Shown here: positions 46,518-53,467 of the stretch, in pieces
Numbering within the stretch: position 1 is the stretch's first letter
How the letters are laid out: each line of letters opens with the position of its first letter
Assembly (NCBI RefSeq): GCF_030678915.1
Contig: NZ_JAUUTZ010000010.1
Location: 1-64,000, forward strand
Direction of reading: 5' to 3'
DNA length: 64,000 bases
From: Paracoccus wurundjeri
GTDB taxonomy: Bacteria; Pseudomonadota; Alphaproteobacteria; Rhodobacterales; Rhodobacteraceae
The notes under the pieces: model-generated
What the model was told of the DNA's origin: nothing
The model's database searches: none
The model's input: the letters and a program-made list of their open reading frames with translations, nothing else
Translations under genes and position numbers: made by a program

Positions 46518-46862
46518 ATGGCCGGTTTTCTTGAAAGACAAATGAAAAGGATTGTCGGGGCGGCAATGCTTGGCATGATCGGGGGAATCTCCCTGATCAT
46601 CGGGCTTGCCTTTCTGACAGCCGCGGCATGGATCGCGCTTGCGGACCGGTATGATACGCTTGTCGCGGCATTGGTCCTTGGCTGCGTCTATGTTGCGTTG
46701 TCCGCCGTGCTGTTGGCCATACTTGCCATGCGCGGCAGCCGCCGTCCTGCATCCCGGCCGCCCGCGCCTCCGCCCCGTCCCGCAAGCGATCCGCTGGCGC
46801 TGGTCGAAGCATTCTTCAGCGGATTCGAGGCCGCGCGGCGCAAAAGAGGCCCCCGGAGATAG
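46518..46862 (+). CDS. Phage-holin-like (YqjE-type) membrane protein
   Basis: The 114-residue protein has two hydrophobic segments (about 11-40 and 47-69) and a Pro-rich then basic cytosolic tail. This is the YqjE/holin-superfamily-III form that usually follows a DUF883 gene. It lies six bases after that gene in the same operon. No phage genes are nearby, so despite the name it is a cellular membrane protein of unknown function. Confidence 0.85.
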   Translation: MAGFLERQMKRIVGAAMLGMIGGISLIIGLAFLTAAAWIALADRYDTLVAALVLGCVYVALSAVLLAILAMRGSRRPASRPPAPPPRPASDPLALVEAFFSGFEAARRKRGPRR

Positions 46863-46927
46863 CATGCGCTTTAAGACGATTGAGGTAAGATTCAAGCGTC
46901 TTTCCAATTCGTTACCAAGGTTTCACG

Positions 46928-46962
46928 CCGGCGAATGAAGTGCTCTTCATTCGCCGGTTTTT
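46928..46962 (+). terminator. Rho-independent terminator of the DUF883 operon
   Basis: A 13-bp perfect stem, CCGGCGAATGAAG-TGCT-CTTCATTCGCCGG, is followed by TTTTT, 65 bases after the stop of the holin-like gene. Confidence 0.95.
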
Positions 46963-46980
46963 CTTTGGGGAATTTTTTTC

Positions 46981-47009
46981 TTGATAAAATACCAACCGGT
47001 CGGTATGTA
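46981..47009 (+). promoter_or_regulatory. Promoter with TetR-type operator in the spacer
   Basis: TTGATA (46981-46986), a 17-base spacer and TATGTA (47004-47009) form a good sigma-70 promoter. ATACCAACCGGTCGGTAT (46989-47006) is an 18-bp palindrome with one mismatched pair that fills the spacer, the typical placing of a TetR-type repressor site. Its CCGGTCGGT core also occurs upstream of paaI. The gene it controls seems to be damaged. Confidence 0.65.
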
Positions 47010-47027
47010 CTTACAAGGAGGCGTCAC

Positions 47028-47172
47028 ATGCCCGGAAAGACAGGTCAACGGTCAGGTCGAAGGCGTTTTCGATTATTCCGCCACCGACCATCCGGCCTTA
47101 ATTCCGATTGCTCTCCGCCAAGGGCTGGACATCCCGGCTGACATCCGTTTTCAGGGAGGAAAACATGCCTAA
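47028..47172 (+). pseudogene. Probable remnant of a short gene upstream of the SRPBCC gene
   Basis: An ideal signal (AAGGAGG, 47014-47020) precedes the ATG at 47028, but that frame closes after 37 Arg-rich codons at 47141. Another frame, open from 47005 to TAA at 47172, reads like normal protein (GVFDYSATDHPALIPIALRQG ... PADIRF) but lacks a usable start after the signal. Its stop overlaps the SRPBCC ATG (ATGCCTAA), as in coupled operons. An internal deletion or frameshift would explain this. I do not recognise the parent family. Confidence 0.45.
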
Positions 47173-47965
47173 TACGATCCGACTTCACCGCGTATTCGCC
47201 ACCCGGCCAGAGAAACTTTACCGTGCATTCCTTGAGCCGGATGCCGTTGCAAGCTGGCTTCCGCCATTCGGCTTCGTCTGCACCGTCCATGAACTGGACG
47301 CGAAAGAGGGGGGAAAGCACCGGATGTCGTTCCGCAATTTCACTAATGGGCGCAGCCATGCATTCGGTGGCACCTATCTGGAACTCGTCCCCGGCAAGCG
47401 AATTGTCTATTCCGACAGTTTCGAGGATTCGAACCTGCCCGGCGAGATGAAGACTACCATAGTGCTGAAGGCGGTATCGGTCGGCACTGAGGTCAATATA
47501 GAACAGGCCGGTGTGCCCGATGTGATCCCGGCCGAGGCCTGCTATCTGGGCTGGCAGGAATCCCTGCGCAAGCTTGCAAAGCTGGTTGAGCCCGAAATCA
47601 ACGATAAGCCGCGCCTGGGGGTGGGGCGTTTAACTGGAAAGGGGGTTTTTTTGCGTTCCGCGACCGCGGGGGGCGCCGCCCCGGGACCCCCGAGGTATTT
47701 GGACAAAGAAGAAGCAAAGGGAGGGGAGCCGGGCGGGCGCGGGGACGCCCCTCCTGCCGTGAAAATTCCTAGCTGGTGGCTTTCGCCAGTGCCTGATCCA
47801 GATCGGCGATCAGATCGTCGGGATTCTCGATCCCGATGGACAGGCGCACCAGTTCGGGCGCGGCACCTGCGGCGCGCTGCTGTTCTTCGGTCAGCTGCCG
47901 GTGGGTGGTCGAGGCCGAATGGATCACCAGCGACCGCGCATCGCCCAGATTGGCGACATGGCTGA
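47165..47965 (+). CDS. SRPBCC/AHSA1-family protein with run-on C-terminus
   Basis: The first 148 or so residues form an AHSA1-type helix-grip domain: IRLHRVFATRPEKLYRAF, DAVASWLPPFGFV, GTYLELVPGKRIVYSDSF, and the C-terminal GWQESLRKLAKLVEPEIND. Relatives end about there. Here the frame runs on for some 118 residues through repeat copy 8 and 197 bases antisense to the end of the next gene. The extra part is Arg/Pro-rich and unlikely to be functional. A frameshift near 47628-47634, where TAA lies in the next frame, would give a normal end. Ligand or substrate is unknown. Confidence 0.75.
   Translation: MPNTIRLHRVFATRPEKLYRAFLEPDAVASWLPPFGFVCTVHELDAKEGGKHRMSFRNFTNGRSHAFGGTYLELVPGKRIVYSDSFEDSNLPGEMKTTIVLKAVSVGTEVNIEQAGVPDVIPAEACYLGWQESLRKLAKLVEPEINDKPRLGVGRLTGKGVFLRSATAGGAAPGPPRYLDKEEAKGGEPGGRGDAPPAVKIPSWWLSPVPDPDRRSDRRDSRSRWTGAPVRARHLRRAAVLRSAAGGWSRPNGSPATAHRPDWRHG
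47651..47714 (-). repeat. 3'-flanking dispersed repeat, copy 8
   Basis: On the minus strand: box A (CTTCTTCTTTGTCCAAATAC), a GC hairpin, then box B (GTCGCGGAACGCAAAAAAA). It lies 55 bases after the stop of the sulfhydrylase gene, in the same direction, and within the run-on frame of the SRPBCC gene. Confidence 0.8.
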
Positions 47966-49055
47966 ACAGTTCAAGCGCATCGACCAGCTTGACCGCCGCG
48001 TCATAGCCGCCCCTGATCGCGAAGTTGAACAGTGAACCGGCCCCCTTGGGATAAAGCCGTTTCGCCGTCTTGTTCCACGGCGATGACGGCAGCCCCGCAT
48101 AGGTGACCGAGGTGACCCGCGGATCATTTTCCAGCCATTCGGCCACTTTCACGGCGTTTTCGACATGGCGCGGCACGCGCAGCGCCAGCGTCTCTATTCC
48201 CATCAGCGTGTAATGTGCGCCCTGCGGGTTCATGGTCATGCCCAGATCGCGCAGGCCGATGGCGATGCCGTGGAAGGTAAAGGCAAGCGCGCCGAAGGTC
48301 TCGTGGAATTTCAGGCCGTGATAGGCGGGCTCGGGTTCCGAAAGCGAGGGGAACTTGTCGCTGGCCGACCAGTCGAACTTGCCGCTGTCGACCACCACGC
48401 CGCCGGTGACCGTGCCATTGCCGGTCATGAATTTGGTCAGTGAGTGGACGACAAGCGTCGCGCCCATCTCGATGGGGCGGCACAGACAGGGCGTGGCAAG
48501 CGTGTTGTCCACGATCAGCGGAATGCCCGCCGCGTCGGCGACTTCTGCGACTGACGGGATATCGGTGACATAACCCCCCGGATTACTGATCGATTCGCAG
48601 AATATCGCGCGGGTATCGTCGTCGATGGCGTCCCGCAGGGCATCCGGATCGTCGAGATCGACGAATTTCGCCGACCAGCCGAAGCGTTTGATCGCATGGG
48701 TGAACTGAGTGACGGTGCCGCCGTAAAGCCGGGTCGAGGCGACGATATTCCTGCCCGGCCCCATCAGCGGAAACAGCGCGAGGATCTGCGCGGCATGACC
48801 GGACGAGCAGCAGACTGCGCCTGCGCCGCCCTCGAGCGCGGCAACCCGGTTCTGCAGGGCGGCTACGGTCGGGTTGGTCAGGCGCGAATAGATGTAGCCC
48901 ACCTCTTCCAGATTAAAGAGCCGGGCCGCATGTTCGGCATCACGAAACTGATACGAAGTCGTCTGATAGATCGGCACCTGCCGCGCGCCGGTTGCCGGAT
49001 CGGGCCCGGTGCCGGCATGGATCACGAGCGTATCAAGCGATTGGTCCCTGGACAT
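47769..49055 (-). CDS. metY: O-acetylhomoserine aminocarboxypropyltransferase (sulfhydrylase)
   Basis: The 428-residue PLP enzyme of the Cys/Met metabolism family makes homocysteine from O-acetylhomoserine and sulfide. The N-terminal DTLVIHAGTGPDPATGARQVPIYQTTSYQF, YIYSRLTNPTVAALQNRVAALEGG, VDNTLATPCLCRPIEMGA and the lysine motif VVHSLTKFMTGNG are clear. The length and the NPQGAHYTLMGIETLALR stretch fit MetY rather than cystathionine synthases. AGGAGG before the ATG at 49055 fixes the start. I see no certain SAM riboswitch in the short leader. Confidence 0.93.
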   Translation of the reverse strand: MSRDQSLDTLVIHAGTGPDPATGARQVPIYQTTSYQFRDAEHAARLFNLEEVGYIYSRLTNPTVAALQNRVAALEGGAGAVCCSSGHAAQILALFPLMGPGRNIVASTRLYGGTVTQFTHAIKRFGWSAKFVDLDDPDALRDAIDDDTRAIFCESISNPGGYVTDIPSVAEVADAAGIPLIVDNTLATPCLCRPIEMGATLVVHSLTKFMTGNGTVTGGVVVDSGKFDWSASDKFPSLSEPEPAYHGLKFHETFGALAFTFHGIAIGLRDLGMTMNPQGAHYTLMGIETLALRVPRHVENAVKVAEWLENDPRVTSVTYAGLPSSPWNKTAKRLYPKGAGSLFNFAIRGGYDAAVKLVDALELFSHVANLGDARSLVIHSASTTHRQLTEEQQRAAGAAPELVRLSIGIENPDDLIADLDQALAKATS

Positions 49056-49153
49056 GGTTTCCTCCTGATCGGTTCGGATACAACCTAAGCGTTGCATGGC
49101 AAGAACGGCAATCCCGAATAGGTCTCATGCGGTGGACGGCCGCCCTGACGGGC

Positions 49154-49939
49154 TCAGGCGGTGATCTTTCCGGGCACGACCATCGGCGTGCCTGAAACCG
49201 GATCGGGGATGACGACCGCATTCAGCCCGAAGACCTCCTGCACCAGTTCTGCCGTCAGGATTTGCGCCGGCGCGCCTTTCGCGACGATCGCGCCGCTGCG
49301 CATGGCGATCAGATGTGAGGCATAGCGGCTGGCCTGATTGAGATCGTGCAGCACGGCGATGATCGTACGGCCCTGCGCATTCAGTTCGGACAGCAATTCC
49401 ATCAGTTCCACCTGATGGGCGATATCCAGAAAGGTCGTCGGTTCGTCCAGCAGCAGAAGCGGCGTTTCCTGCGCCAGCACCATGGCGATCCACACCCTTT
49501 GCCGCTGCCCGCCAGACAATTCGCCAAGCAGACGCCGCGCATATGGCAGCATTTTCGTTGCCGTCAAAGCCTGGGTCACCGCCTGCCTGTCTTCCGGGGA
49601 CCATTGGCGCAGAAAGGATTGATGCGGATATCTGCCCCGCGCGACAAGATCGGCCACGGTGATCCCGTCAGGGGTGGTCGGGCTTTGCGGCAGCAGGCCA
49701 AGCCTGCGGGCGACTTCGCGCGCGGGGTAGCTGCCGATCAGCTTGCCGTCCAGCACGACCTGCCCCCTGGCAGGTGTCATCAGCCGGGACAGCGCCCGGA
49801 GCAGCGTCGATTTCCCGCATGCGTTCGGCCCGACGATGACGGTCAGAGAGCCGTCCGGGATCTCGATCGACAGGTTCTCCGAGATGGTCCGGTCGTCATA
49901 GCGCAGCGTGACGGCATCAGCTTTCAGGCGGTGCCTCAT
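49154..49939 (-). CDS. Iron-siderophore ABC transporter ATP-binding protein
   Basis: The 261-residue FepC/FecE-type ATPase has Walker A GPNACGKST, the signature LSGGQRQRVWIAMVLAQ, Walker B LLLLDEPTTFLD and the TVADLVARGRYPHQ segment typical of ferric-siderophore importers. GGAGA before the ATG at 49939 sets the start. It is divergent from the binding protein and two permeases, which together make a complete importer. An inverted repeat lies in the divergent spacer. Confidence 0.94.
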   Translation of the reverse strand: MRHRLKADAVTLRYDDRTISENLSIEIPDGSLTVIVGPNACGKSTLLRALSRLMTPARGQVVLDGKLIGSYPAREVARRLGLLPQSPTTPDGITVADLVARGRYPHQSFLRQWSPEDRQAVTQALTATKMLPYARRLLGELSGGQRQRVWIAMVLAQETPLLLLDEPTTFLDIAHQVELMELLSELNAQGRTIIAVLHDLNQASRYASHLIAMRSGAIVAKGAPAQILTAELVQEVFGLNAVVIPDPVSGTPMVVPGKITA

Positions 49940-49974
49940 CGGTCTCTCCGGCTTGGTTCTTTCCGCTGTGTTGC

Positions 49975-49996
49975 ATTGCAGGGCGTGTTCTGCAAT
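49975..49996. promoter_or_regulatory. Inverted repeat in the siderophore-importer divergent promoter
   Basis: ATTGCAG-N8-CTGCAAT is a perfect 7-bp inverted repeat with an 8-base spacer, sitting 36-57 bases upstream of the ATPase start and about 100 upstream of the binding-protein start. It is a candidate site for an iron-responsive regulator, but does not match a canonical Fur box. Confidence 0.4.
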
Positions 49997-50094
49997 ATGG
50001 TCGCAGCCATGCGGCCCGGTCATGCCGGGCGCGAAAGCCAATATCAACCGCAGGGATGCGGGCAAAGTGAAACGGCTTTCGATACGAGCAGACC

Positions 50095-51117
50095 ATGACC
50101 GTCACCGAAATGGCAAAAGACCGAAGCCATCCTGATCAATATCGCGGAACCTCGCGCAGCTTCGGGATATCGCGTGTCTGGAAACGGGCGGTGATCTGCG
50201 CGGCCCTGTCGGCGCTGCCCCTTGTGGCAGGGGCCGACGGCTGGCCACGCTCTGTCCCGCACGAGGCCGGCGAACTGACGCTTGAGCAGGCGCCGGAGCG
50301 TATCGTTTCGACCACGCCCAGCGTCACCGGGATTCTTCTGGCCATCGATGCTCCGGTGATTGCCAGTGCCGCGACGGCGCAGGGCCCGCTGACCGATGAC
50401 AAGGGCTTCTTTTCGCAATGGGCCGAGGTCGCGGATCAGCGTGGGGTTCAGCCGCTTTATGCGGATCTGCAATTCGATATCGAGGCGATCATCGGCGCTG
50501 AGCCGGACCTGTTGATCGCATCCGCGAATGGCGGGGACAGCGTGATGCAATTCTATCCCGAGATCGAGGCGCTGGGGCTTCCTGCGCTGGTTTTGGATTA
50601 TTCAACCCACAGCTGGCAGGACATCGCGCGGCAACTGGGTCGGGCCACCGGGCATGAAGCCGAGGCAGAGGCTGCGATCAAACGGTTCGACAGCCATGCC
50701 GCCGAGGTCGCGGCGACCATGACCCTGCCGAAGGGCAAGGCCACCATCGTCGGCTACAATATCGCCGGAAGCTATTCCGTCGGGCGACCCGAAAGCCCGC
50801 AGGCGCAGGTCTTGGCCGCGCTTGGCTTCGACATTGTGCCGATACCCGACGATATGCAGGGCGAGATCACGCGGTCGTCGAATTTCGATTTCGTCTCGCG
50901 CGAAAACCTTTCGGCGGCGATCACCGGCGAGACGGTGTTCCTGATGTCCGGCTCGGACGAGGATGTGCGGGCATTCATGGATGACCCGGTGCTGGCGAAC
51001 CATCCGGCGGTGAAGGCCGGGCGGGTCTATCCGCTGGGCGAAAGCTCGTTCCGGATCGATTATTATTCCGGCCTCCAGATGATCGACAAGGTGGCCGGGC
51101 AGTTCGGAACGCCATGA
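50095..51117 (+). CDS. Iron-siderophore ABC transporter substrate-binding protein
   Basis: The 340-residue protein has an N-terminal signal segment (basic then hydrophobic, about 27-47, after a long leader) and a class III periplasmic binding fold like FepB. RIVSTTPSVTGILLAIDAPVIASA and the DLLIASANGG segment are typical. It should bind the ferric chelate passing from the outer-membrane receptor. ATG at 50095 or 50110 (MAKDRS) are both possible. The stop overlaps the first permease start. Confidence 0.9.
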   Translation: MTVTEMAKDRSHPDQYRGTSRSFGISRVWKRAVICAALSALPLVAGADGWPRSVPHEAGELTLEQAPERIVSTTPSVTGILLAIDAPVIASAATAQGPLTDDKGFFSQWAEVADQRGVQPLYADLQFDIEAIIGAEPDLLIASANGGDSVMQFYPEIEALGLPALVLDYSTHSWQDIARQLGRATGHEAEAEAAIKRFDSHAAEVAATMTLPKGKATIVGYNIAGSYSVGRPESPQAQVLAALGFDIVPIPDDMQGEITRSSNFDFVSRENLSAAITGETVFLMSGSDEDVRAFMDDPVLANHPAVKAGRVYPLGESSFRIDYYSGLQMIDKVAGQFGTP

Positions 51118-52139
51118 GCGACGGCATGGACCTGCACGGAAGGGGGCAGAGGCTTCGGATTCTGTGTGGCGCGCTTGTCCTGCTGCTCCTGATAATGGTG
51201 CTGAGCCTTGGCACCGGATCCCGTGCGATCCCGTGGTCCGAGGCGATGGCGGCCTTATGGGCCCCCGATCCCCGCAATGATTTGCATCTGATCGTTCGGG
51301 TCTTGCGGGTTCCCCGGACCCTGCTGGCCGTCATGGCCGGGGCCGCATTGGGAATCGCCGGGGCGATGATGCAGGCGGTGACGCGCAATCCGCTGGCAGA
51401 GCCGGGGATTCTGGGGATCAATGCCGGGGCCGCAGTGGCCGTGGTGCTGGCCATCATGGTTCTGGGCCTGACAAGCATGGCGCAATATGTCTGGTTCGGG
51501 TTTCTGGGCGCCGGTCTGGCCGGTGTGGCGGTCTTTACGCTGGGGCGCGCGCATGAGACGGGGACGGATCCGGTGCGCCTTGTGCTGGCGGGGGCCGGTA
51601 TCGCCGTGGTGCTGGGCGCGATGACCGGGATCGTCATCCTGAATGCGCCTTTGCAGGAATTCGACACGTTCCGGAACTGGTCCGCGGGATCCGTTTCGGG
51701 CCGGGAGGCAGAGATCGCCGTGATTCTGGCGATGGTGCTGCTGCCCGCGGGGTTATTGGCGCTGTCACTGGCGGGAAGCCTGAACATCCTGTCGCTTGGG
51801 CAGGAGATGGGGCAGGCGCTTGGGGTCAGGCCGGGCCGGGTCTGGGGCCTGACCTGTATCGCGGTCATGCTGCTGGCGGGGGGCGCGACGGCAGGGGCGG
51901 GGCCGATCGGTTTTGTCGGGCTTGTCGCTCCTCATGCGGCGCGGATGGTCTGCGGGCCGGATTACCGCTGGATCCTGCCGGTGTCGGGAGTCTTCGCGGC
52001 GATCCTGCTGCTGCTTGCGGATATCCTTGGCCGGATCGTCATCGCGCCGGACGAGGTGGCCGCCGGGATCGTTGCCGCGATTCTGGGCGGGCCATTCTTT
52101 ATCCTTCTGGTCCGGCGTTTCCGATTGGCCCGGATATGA
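51114..52139 (+). CDS. FecCD-family iron ABC transporter permease 1
   Basis: The 341-residue permease has about nine spans and the FecCD motifs: RVLRVPRTLLAVMAGAALGIAGAMMQAVTRNPLAEPGILGINAGA and the late GPIGFVGLVAPHAAR loop that contacts the ATPase. It works as a heterodimer with the next permease. It overlaps the binding-protein gene by four bases and the second permease by four. Confidence 0.95.
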   Translation: MSDGMDLHGRGQRLRILCGALVLLLLIMVLSLGTGSRAIPWSEAMAALWAPDPRNDLHLIVRVLRVPRTLLAVMAGAALGIAGAMMQAVTRNPLAEPGILGINAGAAVAVVLAIMVLGLTSMAQYVWFGFLGAGLAGVAVFTLGRAHETGTDPVRLVLAGAGIAVVLGAMTGIVILNAPLQEFDTFRNWSAGSVSGREAEIAVILAMVLLPAGLLALSLAGSLNILSLGQEMGQALGVRPGRVWGLTCIAVMLLAGGATAGAGPIGFVGLVAPHAARMVCGPDYRWILPVSGVFAAILLLLADILGRIVIAPDEVAAGIVAAILGGPFFILLVRRFRLARI

Positions 52140-53191
52140 GCGCGATCAGCAGCAAGGTCCTGCGTATCGGCAGCCGCTCGGTTCTGTGGCGCCCGCGAGA
52201 GGCGGTGATCTGCGTGATCCTGCTGCTATGCGCTTTCGGGTTCGGGATCGTGCTGCTGGGGACCGGCACGCTTCACTATTCCCCGGCCGAGGTTCTGGGC
52301 GCGTTGACCCGGGCGGGAACGGGCGATGCTTCGCCGGCCGGTCAGGTGATCTGGCGGATACGTTTGCCAAGGGTGCTGACGGCCCTGCTGGTAGGCGCGT
52401 CGCTGGGGATGGCGGGCGCGATCTTCCAGTCGATTTCGCGCAATCCGCTTGGCTCGCCCGATGTGATCGGCTTCACCACCGGCGCCGCGGCCGGGGCGAT
52501 CGCGCAGATCGTGCTGTTCAATGCCGGACCGCTGGAGACCGCGCTTGGCGCGGTGATCGCCGGCATGGGAACGGCGGCTGCGGTGTTCCTGTTGTCGCGC
52601 AAACGCGGGGCCGGAGGGGGATACCGGCTGATTCTGGTGGGGATCGGTTTCGGAGCGATCATGTCGGGGGTAAACACCGTTCTGCTGGTCAAGGGCGATC
52701 TGGATCAGGCCATGTCGGCGCAGGTCTGGCTGGCGGGGTCGTTGAATACAAGGACATGGTGGCACGTCCTGCCCGCCGCCTGCGGTCTGGCTGTGATCGC
52801 ACCGGTTGCATTCTGGCATGCCCGCCGCCTTTCGCTGATGGAGATGGGCGACGATATCGCCCGGCAGCTTGGCGTCCGGGTCGAGATGACGCGGCTGCTT
52901 ACGGTTCTGGCAGCCGTCGGGCTGACCTCGATTGCCACGGCTGCCGCCGGTCCGATCGCGTTCATCGCCCTGGCCGCGCCGCAACTGGCGCGTCGCCTGA
53001 CGCGCGCGCCCGCGTTACCGCTATTGTCGGGCGCCCTGATGGGCGGGGTGCTGCTGCTGGCCGCCGACCTGATCAGCCAGAATGCGCCCTTCAGGCTGAA
53101 CATGCCCATCGGTCTGACCACCGGCATGCTGGGCGGGCTGTATATGCTGTGGCCGCTGACCAGACGGCATAGTGGAACGACTGCAATCTGA
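52136..53191 (+). CDS. FecCD-family iron ABC transporter permease 2
   Basis: The 351-residue permease has the RLPRVLTALLVGASLGMAGAIFQSISRNPLGSPDVIGFTTGA motif and a GPIAFIALAAPQLARRL coupling helix, matching the second half of a FepD/FepG-type pair. It starts in an ATGA overlap with the first permease. Together with the ATPase and binding protein, the importer is complete. Confidence 0.95.
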   Translation: MSAISSKVLRIGSRSVLWRPREAVICVILLLCAFGFGIVLLGTGTLHYSPAEVLGALTRAGTGDASPAGQVIWRIRLPRVLTALLVGASLGMAGAIFQSISRNPLGSPDVIGFTTGAAAGAIAQIVLFNAGPLETALGAVIAGMGTAAAVFLLSRKRGAGGGYRLILVGIGFGAIMSGVNTVLLVKGDLDQAMSAQVWLAGSLNTRTWWHVLPAACGLAVIAPVAFWHARRLSLMEMGDDIARQLGVRVEMTRLLTVLAAVGLTSIATAAAGPIAFIALAAPQLARRLTRAPALPLLSGALMGGVLLLAADLISQNAPFRLNMPIGLTTGMLGGLYMLWPLTRRHSGTTAI

Positions 53192-53467
53192 TCACCCTTC
53201 TCATCTATCCTCCCCACCCGGAATCAAGTACCACAGACCGGCCGGGCAGTGCCCGGCTACGTTCGTTCGTATGATCATTTTTAAGTCGTTCGTTCATAAT
53301 ACAATTGGGCAACAAAGCGGGTTTCCCCTTCCTGCCCCTTGAAAAACAAGCCGTATGCTGTAATAGCGGGTCAAACTGACTGCATCCGGATCGTGGCGAT
53401 GCAGCATTGATCTCAACCGCCAGCACTTCCGCCAGCGCCAACCATCAGCATGGTCAGGAAGATGCAT
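53192..53467. promoter_or_regulatory. Upstream region of the TonB receptor
   Basis: This 276-bp stretch holds repeat family 2 copy B and two CGTTCGTTC tandem elements (about 53260-53268 and 53287-53296). A palindromic ATGATCAT (53271-53278) lies between these. These could be regulatory; no classical Fur box is obvious. Confidence 0.4.
53219..53258 (+). repeat. Dispersed repeat family 2, copy B
   Basis: It reads CCGGAATCAAGTACCACAGA followed by CCGGCCGGGCAGTGCCCGGC. It is nearly identical to copy A at 12363. It lies between the second permease and the TonB receptor. Confidence 0.6.

Noticed and set aside
46518..46862. Holin-like gene as a sign of prophage
   Set aside because: It pairs with a DUF883 gene and no other phage gene is near, so it is the cellular YqjE-type protein.
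49056..49153. Possible SAM riboswitch before the metY-like gene
   Set aside because: The 97-base leader does not show a pseudoknot pattern that I can match to SAM-II or SAM/SAH classes by eye.
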